Below are positions 1-4,848 of a DNA stretch of 6,369 nt, piece after piece (the first letter of the stretch is position 1; each line of letters starts with the position of its first letter). The notes beneath the pieces were generated by a model. It was given only the letters and a program-made list of their open reading frames with translations. It was not told where the DNA came from and searched no databases. The stretch comes from Lachnospiraceae bacterium (GTDB taxonomy: Bacteria; Bacillota; Clostridia; Lachnospirales; Lachnospiraceae), in the NCBI GenBank assembly GCA_017475845.1, contig JAFVEU010000155.1:1-6369 (forward strand). Reading direction: 5' to 3'. The position numbers and the translations under genes are program-made.

Positions 1-1214
1 CCTCTTACTGCAAGTCCCAGACCCACTTCCTCCCTGATCATGGGTTTGGAGATCATCTGGCCCGGGCTCTGCATTACAAAGCCGATCTTTTCTCCCCTTT
101 CCTTTCTTGAAAGAGGGGAAATGTCCTCGCCCTTTAAGAAGATCTCCCCTTCATCGGGCTTTATGAAGCCGCAGATAAGGGATGCAAGGGTGGACTTCCC
201 TGCTCCGTTCCGGCCTACTATGCTGATCATTTCCCCGGCGCAGATCTCCAGATTTATATCCTCAAGCACCGGCTCCCCAGGTTCATATCTGAAAGACAGG
301 TTTCTGATGCTAAGCACCGGCTCCCTTTTAGGGGAAGGCTCTTTCGGCTTCATGTTATGGAACCACTTCCTTATCCCCTCCCGGTAGGGACCGATATTCA
401 TGCTTTCAATGTGCTGCGGCCTGTCGGCGGGATCCACTGTCATTCCCGCATGCCTGATGGCCGCCAGATAAAGAGGCTCCCTTATGCCGTGTTCTGCAAG
501 CAGATTTCCGGATAAAAGCCTGTCCGGTTCCTCATCGGCGATGATGGTGCCATCGTTAACGAGCACTATCCTGTCCACATCCCGGTAGAGCACATCCTCT
601 AAACGGTGTTCGATCATGATGACAGTCAGATCCCGGTTTTTCATTATGTCATCGATGAGGGCTATGGTCCTCTTTCCCGTGGCGGGATCCAGATTGGCCA
701 GAGGTGCGTCAAAAAGAAGTATATCCACATCATCCACCAGGACTCCGCCCATGGATACCCTCTGCTTCTGTCCTCCGGACAGGGCTGAAGGGGAATGCTT
801 AAGGAAGGCCTTCATATCCACGATATCAGCCACTTCATCCACCTTCTTCAATATCTCTTCCCGGGGAAGGGCGTCATTTTCAAGGGCAAAGGCCAGGTCT
901 TCCGCCACCGTGAGGCCGATGAACTGTCCGTTGGTATCCTGCAGGACGGTGCCCACATGCTTTGACATGCCGAACACACCCTCCTTTGCAGGGTCAAGGC
1001 CCTTTACCCTCACCTCTCCCACACTTGAACCCGGGTAGGAGCAGGGAATGAGCGCATTTATTATATGGGCAAGGGTGGATTTGCCGGATCCGGAGGGGCC
1101 GATGATAAGGATCTTTTCCCCCGGATAGATCTTCAGATCGATATTGTGTATGGTCGGTTTTTTCTGGGATCTGTATTGAAAGGTATAATCCCTGAATTCT
1201 ATGATAGGTTCCAT
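1..1214 (-). CDS. ECF transporter double ATP-binding subunit, YkoD type (partial, C terminus beyond left edge)
   Basis: This is the cytoplasmic energising subunit of an energy-coupling-factor (ECF) importer of vitamins or related small molecules. It carries two ABC ATPase domains in one chain; 404 codons are in the window. First domain (about residues 4-235): Walker A GPSGSGKST (39-47), Q-loop Q92, signature LSGGQKQ (145-151), Walker B ILLFDA (165-170), D-loop LANLD, H-loop H203. Residue 170 is Ala where the catalytic Glu is expected. The linker (about 240-290, starting GIREPLYL) resembles the DUF3744 segment of YkoD-like proteins. Second domain (from about 300): Walker A GRNGAGKST (334-342) and Q-loop Q382; its signature and Walker B lie outside the window. 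ATG at 1214 is the only usable start in frame; a G-run (complement of 1230-1236) lies 15 bases upstream, a long spacing for a ribosome binding site. The family is often thiamine/HMP-linked, but I see no TPP riboswitch here and the substrate is unknown. EcfT and S-component genes may lie further left. Confidence 0.9.
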   Translation of the reverse strand, partial: MEPIIEFRDYTFQYRSQKKPTIHNIDLKIYPGEKILIIGPSGSGKSTLAHIINALIPCSYPGSSVGEVRVKGLDPAKEGVFGMSKHVGTVLQDTNGQFIGLTVAEDLAFALENDALPREEILKKVDEVADIVDMKAFLKHSPSALSGGQKQRVSMGGVLVDDVDILLFDAPLANLDPATGKRTIALIDDIMKNRDLTVIMIEHRLEDVLYRDVDRIVLVNDGTIIADEEPDRLLSGNLLAEHGIREPLYLAAIRHAGMTVDPADRPQHIESMNIGPYREGIRKWFHNMKPKEPSPKREPVLSIRNLSFRYEPGEPVLEDINLEICAGEMISIVGRNGAGKSTLASLICGFIKPDEGEIFLKGEDISPLSRKERGEKIGFVMQSPGQMISKPMIREEVGLGLAVR

Positions 1215-1245
1215 TTGGACTGACAGGCACCCCCCCTGAAAAACA

Positions 1246-1273
1246 TTGCATCTTAAAAAAGATATGATAAAAT
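1246..1273 (+). promoter_or_regulatory. Candidate sigma-A promoter for copA-larE operon
   Basis: TTGCAT (1246-1251) and TAAAAT (1268-1273) are separated by 16 bases, compatible with a -35/-10 pair. Transcription would start near 1280, giving a leader of roughly 165 bases before the chosen copA start. Both boxes are imperfect and the region is AT-rich, so this is a suggestion only. Confidence 0.3.
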
Positions 1274-1287
1274 TAAATAAAACACAA
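1259..1287 (-). promoter_or_regulatory. Candidate promoter for the leftward ECF ATPase gene
   Basis: Read on the minus strand, TTGTGT (complement of 1282-1287) and TATCTT (complement of 1259-1264) are 17 bases apart. They match the consensus boxes at 3 and 4 of 6 positions. The site overlaps the candidate rightward promoter, so the two would compete if both are real. Confidence 0.22.
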
Positions 1288-1335
1288 TAGCATGACTTTA
1301 GCGAGGAAAAGAAACTTACACGGAGGGACCGGAAA

Positions 1336-1365
1336 CAGAGCCTGTGCGCTTTAAGACAGGCTTTG
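1336..1365 (+). promoter_or_regulatory. Stem-loop in the copA 5' leader
   Basis: Positions 1336-1345 (CAGAGCCTGT) pair with 1356-1365 (ACAGGCTTTG) in a 10-bp stem with one G-U pair and a 10-base loop. The ACAGG arm can alternatively pair with CCTGT at 1369-1373 around an 8-base loop. Neither hairpin is followed by a run of T, so this is not an ordinary intrinsic terminator. It lies about 80 bases before the copA start and could be a leader regulatory structure; the function is unproven. Confidence 0.35.
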
Positions 1366-1432
1366 ACACCTGTACAAGCAATATGAGCAGGATTCGGCAG
1401 CGGCTGAAAACGGTCAACGATAAGGAAATGCA

Positions 1433-1448
1433 AAAGGAAAAAAGAATG
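1433..1448 (+). promoter_or_regulatory. Ribosome binding site and start codon chosen for copA
   Basis: AAAGGA (1433-1438) lies 7 bases before ATG 1446. This supports translation from the ATG that begins MEQYRVTGMSC, directly before the metal-binding domain. The frame is open further upstream to an ATG at 1344, but that extension of 34 residues is basic and unlike the family, and its first ATG falls inside the leader stem. An ATG at 1428 has AAGGA only 2-3 bases away, which is too close. Confidence 0.7.
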
Positions 1449-3959
1449 GAACAATACAGAGTAACGGGAATGAGCTGCGCAGCCTGCCAGGCAAGGGTTG
1501 AGAAGGCAGTGAGCGCTGTTGAGGGCGTGGAGAGCTGTGCGGTAAGCCTTCTTACAAATTCCATGGGCGTGGAGGGAAACGCCCGTCCTGAAGATATAAT
1601 CAAAGCGGTGGAAGCCGCGGGTTACGGAGCTGATCTGAAAGGCAGCGCGAAAGGGGCTGCAGATGAGGATCCTTTAAGGGATACCGATACCCCGAAGCTT
1701 AGAAACAGGCTTATAGCATCTCTTATCATCCTTATACCCCTATTATATGTTTCTATGGGACACATGCTGTTTAACTGGCCCCTGCCCGGATTTCTGAATG
1801 GAAATCATGTGGCAATGGGTCTTTATCAGCTTTTATTGTCGGGACTTGTACTGGTAATAAACCAGAGATTTTTTATAAGCGGGTTTAAGGGTCTTATACA
1901 TGGATCCCCCAATATGGACACTCTGGTGGCCCTTGGAGCCACGGCATCCTATGCTTACAGCGTGGCGGCGCTTTTTGCCATGACGGGAGCGGTGGTGAGG
2001 AATGATACGGAACTGGTGCTTTACTGCATGGACCGGTTTTATTTCGAGGCGGCGGCCACGATCCTCACCCTGATCACGGTGGGGAAAATGCTTGAAGCCC
2101 GGTCCAAGGGCAGGACCACGGATGCCCTTAAGGGGCTCATGGATCTTTCCCCAAAAACAGCAGTGGTGATCCGCGATGGTGCTGAGACCACGGTTCCCGT
2201 TGAGGAGGTAAAGGTCGGGGACAGGTTTATAGTCCGCCCCGGAGACAGCATTCCCGTGGACGGGACAGTGATAGAAGGGGAGAGCGCCGTAAACGAATCG
2301 GCACTGACGGGGGAGAGCATCCCGGTGGAAAAGGAAGCGGGCGACAGTGTATCCGCAGCCACCATAAACACTTCGGGCTATATGGTCTGCGAGGCTTCGA
2401 GAGTCGGTGAGGACACCACGCTTTCCGCCATTATAAGGATGGTAAGTGATGCGGCGGCAACAAAGGCGCCTATCGCGAAGATAGCGGATAAGGTGGCCGG
2501 AGTATTTGTTCCGGTGGTGATGGGCATCGCTTTAGTCACCTTTTCAGTCTGGTTATTATCCGGACAGGATGCAGGCTACGCTCTCTCAAGGGCCGTGTCG
2601 GTGCTTGTGATCAGCTGCCCCTGCGCTCTCGGGCTTGCTACTCCCGTAGCCATAATGGTGGGAAACGGAGTGGCCGCAAGGTCCGGTATCTTATTCAAGA
2701 CCGCAGCATCCCTGGAGCAGGCCGGAAGGACAAAGATCGCAGTCCTTGATAAAACAGGGACCATAACTTCCGGGGAGATGAAGGTTACGGATCTTATCCC
2801 GGAAGAGGGGGTTACGGAAGAGGAGCTGCTGGAGACAGCCCATGCCCTTGAACAGAAGAGCGAGCACCCCATATCCGGCGCCATCACGGAGTACGCAAGG
2901 GAAAGGGGAACGGTCCTTAAAGAAACCACCGGTTTTGAAGCCGTTTCCGGAAAAGGCTTAAAGGCTGTTCTCGGGGATCACGTGATCGCCGGGGGAAATC
3001 AGGGATTTATCGCTTCCATCACCGGAAGAACCGGGGATGAAGCCGCAAAGGAACCGGAACGTCTGTCCAATGAGGGAAAGACACCGGTATTATTCGTAAA
3101 AGGGAATAGGCTCCTTGGGACCATCGCCGTTTCTGATGTCATAAAGGAGGATTCTCCGGAGGCCGTAAAGGAGCTTAAGAACATGGGTATCCATGTGGTG
3201 ATGCTGACGGGGGATAATGAGATCACAGCGAAAGCCATAGCGGAGCAGGCGGGAGTCGATGAAGTGGTGGCATCCGTCAGGCCCGACGGAAAGGAAGCTG
3301 TGGTAAGGAAGCTTATGGAAAAGGGAGCCGTCACCATGGTGGGAGACGGGATCAATGATGCTCCGGCCCTGACGTCCGCGGACCTTGGAATAGCCATAGG
3401 CGCGGGAACCGATGTTGCCATAGACGCGGCTGATGTGGTCCTGATGAAGAACAGCATAAAGGATGTGGCTGCAGCCATAAGGATATCACGGCATACCATA
3501 AGAAATATCCATGAGAACCTCTTTTGGGCCTTCTTCTATAATGTCCTGGGCATCCCCCTTGCGGCAGGCTGCTATGTGAAGGCCTTCGGATGGGAGCTGA
3601 ATCCCATCTTCGGGGCGGCAGCAATGGGACTCTCCAGTTTCTGTGTGGTCTCAAACGCCCTGCGCTTAAACTGGATAAAACCCTATGACAGCAAAGGGGA
3701 CAGGGCCGTGAGGAACCCTGTTACGGAAAATATGGTTATAAAGGAGAACAGAGAAATGAAGATAAGAGTAAACGGAATGATGTGCCCCCACTGTGAGGCT
3801 ACTGTGAAGAAAGCTCTGGAAGCGGTGGATGGTGTGGTAAATGCCACAGCGTCCCACAATGACGGTACCGTTACCATTGAATGCTCCGGGGAGGTTGCAC
3901 AGGCGCCCCTTAAGGAAGCGGTTGAAAATGCCGGTTATGAATACGCAGGGGTGATGTAA
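1446..3959 (+). CDS. copA: Cu(I)-exporting P1B-type ATPase CopA with C-terminal CopZ-like domain
   Basis: This 837-residue membrane pump uses ATP to export Cu(I) from the cytoplasm. Domains in order: an N-terminal heavy-metal-associated (HMA) domain with GMSCAAC (Cys11, Cys14); transmembrane helices between about 86 and 212; the actuator domain with LTGES (287-291); the metal-site helix with CPC (391-393); the phosphorylation motif DKTGT (Asp435); SEHP (472-475); GDGINDAP (633-640); and last helices with YN (698-699) and MGLSS (727-731). CPC with YN and MxxSS is the signature of the Cu(I) subgroup rather than the Zn/Cd/Pb group. After a charged linker (about 746-770) comes a second HMA domain (771-837) with MCPHC (Cys780, Cys783). 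This tail has the length of a free CopZ chaperone and carries its own ribosome binding site and ATG. The gene reads uninterrupted and leads a probable operon with larE, 37 bases downstream. No copper-responsive repressor gene (CsoR, CopY) is in the window. Confidence 0.96.
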   Translation: MEQYRVTGMSCAACQARVEKAVSAVEGVESCAVSLLTNSMGVEGNARPEDIIKAVEAAGYGADLKGSAKGAADEDPLRDTDTPKLRNRLIASLIILIPLLYVSMGHMLFNWPLPGFLNGNHVAMGLYQLLLSGLVLVINQRFFISGFKGLIHGSPNMDTLVALGATASYAYSVAALFAMTGAVVRNDTELVLYCMDRFYFEAAATILTLITVGKMLEARSKGRTTDALKGLMDLSPKTAVVIRDGAETTVPVEEVKVGDRFIVRPGDSIPVDGTVIEGESAVNESALTGESIPVEKEAGDSVSAATINTSGYMVCEASRVGEDTTLSAIIRMVSDAAATKAPIAKIADKVAGVFVPVVMGIALVTFSVWLLSGQDAGYALSRAVSVLVISCPCALGLATPVAIMVGNGVAARSGILFKTAASLEQAGRTKIAVLDKTGTITSGEMKVTDLIPEEGVTEEELLETAHALEQKSEHPISGAITEYARERGTVLKETTGFEAVSGKGLKAVLGDHVIAGGNQGFIASITGRTGDEAAKEPERLSNEGKTPVLFVKGNRLLGTIAVSDVIKEDSPEAVKELKNMGIHVVMLTGDNEITAKAIAEQAGVDEVVASVRPDGKEAVVRKLMEKGAVTMVGDGINDAPALTSADLGIAIGAGTDVAIDAADVVLMKNSIKDVAAAIRISRHTIRNIHENLFWAFFYNVLGIPLAAGCYVKAFGWELNPIFGAAAMGLSSFCVVSNALRLNWIKPYDSKGDRAVRNPVTENMVIKENREMKIRVNGMMCPHCEATVKKALEAVDGVVNATASHNDGTVTIECSGEVAQAPLKEAVENAGYEYAGVM
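3741..3758 (+). promoter_or_regulatory. Internal Shine-Dalgarno and ATG before the CopZ-like domain of copA
   Basis: AAGGAG (3741-3746) is followed after 9 bases by ATG at 3756, in frame with copA at residue 771. This is an excellent ribosome binding site and starts exactly at the first residue of the HMA fold (MKIRVNGMMC). Initiation here would give a separate 67-residue copper chaperone, the usual CopZ size. Use of the site is inferred; the AAGGAG also encodes Lys-Glu in the linker and could be a relic of a former copA-copZ gene pair. Confidence 0.5.
3756..3959 (+). other. Possible nested copZ-like reading frame within copA
   Basis: The last 67 codons of copA form a complete HMA domain by themselves: the MxCxxC copper-binding loop (MMCPHC) near the N terminus and the closing AVENAGYEY segment typical of the last helix and strand. 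A free product would ferry Cu(I) to the pump. This is listed as a nested alternative product, not as a second gene, because it shares the copA frame and stop codon. Confidence 0.4.
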
Positions 3960-3961
3960 CA

Positions 3962-3990
3962 GAAACCTGTATGTACCGGGGTTTCAGGAG
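3962..3990 (+). promoter_or_regulatory. Short hairpin followed directly by the larE ribosome binding site
   Basis: GAAACC (3962-3967) is complementary to GGTTTC (3980-3985), with a further T-G pair inside. AGGAG (3986-3990) starts at the very next base and lies 6 bases before the larE ATG at 3997. The hairpin lacks a T-run, so it is not a terminator; it could tune larE translation or mark an RNA processing point between the genes. The AGGAG itself is a confident ribosome binding site. Confidence 0.45.
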
Positions 3991-3996
3991 CGTGGA

Positions 3997-4848
3997 ATGA
4001 AGGATATTTTGAGTGAAGAGGAGCAGAATAAACTTGAAAGACTGAAAGCTTATATTAAGGAGCTTGGGTCTCTCGCCGTAGGATTTTCAGGGGGTGTGGA
4101 TTCATCCTTCCTCCTATGCATTGCCCATGAAGTACTAAAGGACAGGGCCATCGCCGTGACTGCGGCGGATGCCTCAATACCGGAAAGAGAATTAAAAGAG
4201 GCAAAAGCCTTCTGTGAGGAGCGGGGAATAAGACAGATCATCTTAAGGTTCGATCCCCTGAAGGTGGAGGGATTCAGAAAAAACGGACCGGACCGGTGCT
4301 ATTTCTGCAAGAAGGGGATCTTTTCGGAAATAAAAAGGATCGCGGAGGAAAACGGGATCGGATACGCGGCAGAGGGCTCAAATCTGGATGACCTGGGGGA
4401 CTACCGGCCGGGGCTTAAGGCTGTTCGGGAGCTTTCAGTAAAAAGCCCCTTAAGGGAGGCAGGACTTACCAAAGCAGATATCCGCAGGATCTCAAAAGCC
4501 ATGGGACTTCCCACATGGAATAAGCCCGCATATGCATGTCTTGCATCAAGATTCGTATACGGCGAAGAGATCACGGAGGAAAAGCTTAAGATGATAGATC
4601 AGGCCGAGCAGTTCCTTATTGAGCGGGGTTTTTACGAAGAGAGGGTGCGTCTCCACGGAAATATCGCCAGGATAGAGGTTCCCGCAAAGGATATATCCCG
4701 TCTTGCAGGAGAAGGGATCCGGGAGGAAGTATATGAGCGCTTTAAGGAGATCGGGTTCATGTACGTGACGCTGGATATGAAGGGATACCGGACGGGAAGC
4801 ATGAATGAAGCATTGAAGACAGGGAAAACGAACGAAGGTTATAAATGA
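3997..4848 (+). CDS. larE: LarE, ATP-dependent sacrificial sulfur transferase (nickel-pincer cofactor synthesis)
   Basis: This 283-residue cytoplasmic enzyme belongs to the PP-loop ATP pyrophosphatase family. LarE adenylates the carboxylates of the pyridinium precursor made by LarB and installs sulfur, giving the intermediate that LarC loads with nickel to form the cofactor of lactate racemase LarA and related enzymes. The PP-loop SGGVDSS is at 31-37; other family segments are RCYFCKK (100-106), EGSNLDDLGDYRPG (126-139), SPLREAGLTKADIR (150-163) and ACLASRF (180-186). Cys181 in the last motif matches the position of the sacrificial cysteine of Lactobacillus plantarum LarE. No other cysteine follows residue 104, which suggests the sacrificial rather than the [4Fe-4S] type, although I did not align it. 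The length is normal. AGGAG lies 6 bases before the ATG, and the stop overlaps the next start (ATGA), so translation is probably coupled. No larA, larB or larC is visible nearby. Confidence 0.94.
   Translation: MKDILSEEEQNKLERLKAYIKELGSLAVGFSGGVDSSFLLCIAHEVLKDRAIAVTAADASIPERELKEAKAFCEERGIRQIILRFDPLKVEGFRKNGPDRCYFCKKGIFSEIKRIAEENGIGYAAEGSNLDDLGDYRPGLKAVRELSVKSPLREAGLTKADIRRISKAMGLPTWNKPAYACLASRFVYGEEITEEKLKMIDQAEQFLIERGFYEERVRLHGNIARIEVPAKDISRLAGEGIREEVYERFKEIGFMYVTLDMKGYRTGSMNEALKTGKTNEGYK
4834..4848 (+). promoter_or_regulatory. Ribosome binding site inside larE and ATGA stop-start overlap
   Basis: GAAGG (4834-4838), inside the last larE codons, lies 6 bases before ATG 4845. That ATG overlaps the larE TGA (4846-4848). 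The arrangement is typical of translational coupling and fixes the start of the downstream membrane protein. Confidence 0.75.

Larger units (their letters stand above)
1215..1445. promoter_or_regulatory. Divergent intergenic region with the start regions of both operons
   Basis: This 231-base region separates the leftward ECF ATPase gene from the rightward copA. Positions 1250-1300 are clearly AT-rich, unlike the flanking genes, as expected for promoters. An ATCTT/AAGAT inverted repeat with a 4-base loop (1250-1263) sits in this AT-rich part and could be an operator half-site pair, but it is short. I found no convincing CopY box (TACANNTGTA), no CsoR-like operator and no recognisable riboswitch. 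The right half (1336-1391) has complementary segments that can form leader hairpins. Confidence 0.6.

Noticed and set aside
40..1038. Plus-strand ORFs opposite the ECF ATPase gene (40-387, 606-788, 616-1038)
   Set aside because: They lie antisense to clear ABC ATPase motifs and show no recognisable protein features.
994..1251. Minus-strand ORF starting in the G-run upstream of the ECF ATPase start
   Set aside because: It overlaps the ATPase gene in another frame across the Walker A region and has no domain character of its own.
1292..1354. Possible 20-codon leader peptide (ATG at 1292, TAA at 1352-1354) upstream of copA
   Set aside because: There is no Shine-Dalgarno sequence before the ATG and no recognisable peptide pattern. 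An ORF of this length arises easily by chance.
1336..1365. Leader stem-loop as an intrinsic terminator
   Set aside because: No T-run follows the stem on either strand.
1366..1380. TGTACA near 1371 as a copper-repressor (CopY) box
   Set aside because: The required TACANNTGTA pattern is absent; only a 6-base palindrome is present.
1344..1445. 34-codon N-terminal extension of copA from the ATG at 1344
   Set aside because: It lacks a good ribosome binding site, begins inside the leader stem-loop and does not resemble the family. ATG 1446 has AAAGGA at proper spacing and starts right before the metal-binding domain.
2150..2156. C CCA AAA heptamer in frame in copA, resembling the slippery site that makes the E. 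coli copper chaperone by -1 frameshifting
   Set aside because: It lies after the first transmembrane helices (codons 236-237), not just after the N-terminal metal-binding domain. A shift would add nine codons and stop, leaving a truncated membrane protein rather than a chaperone. I see no obvious downstream pseudoknot.
2999..3654. Two long minus-strand ORFs opposite the copA nucleotide-binding domain (2999-3499 and 3352-3654)
   Set aside because: They are antisense shadows of a well-conserved coding sequence, low in complexity and without family motifs.
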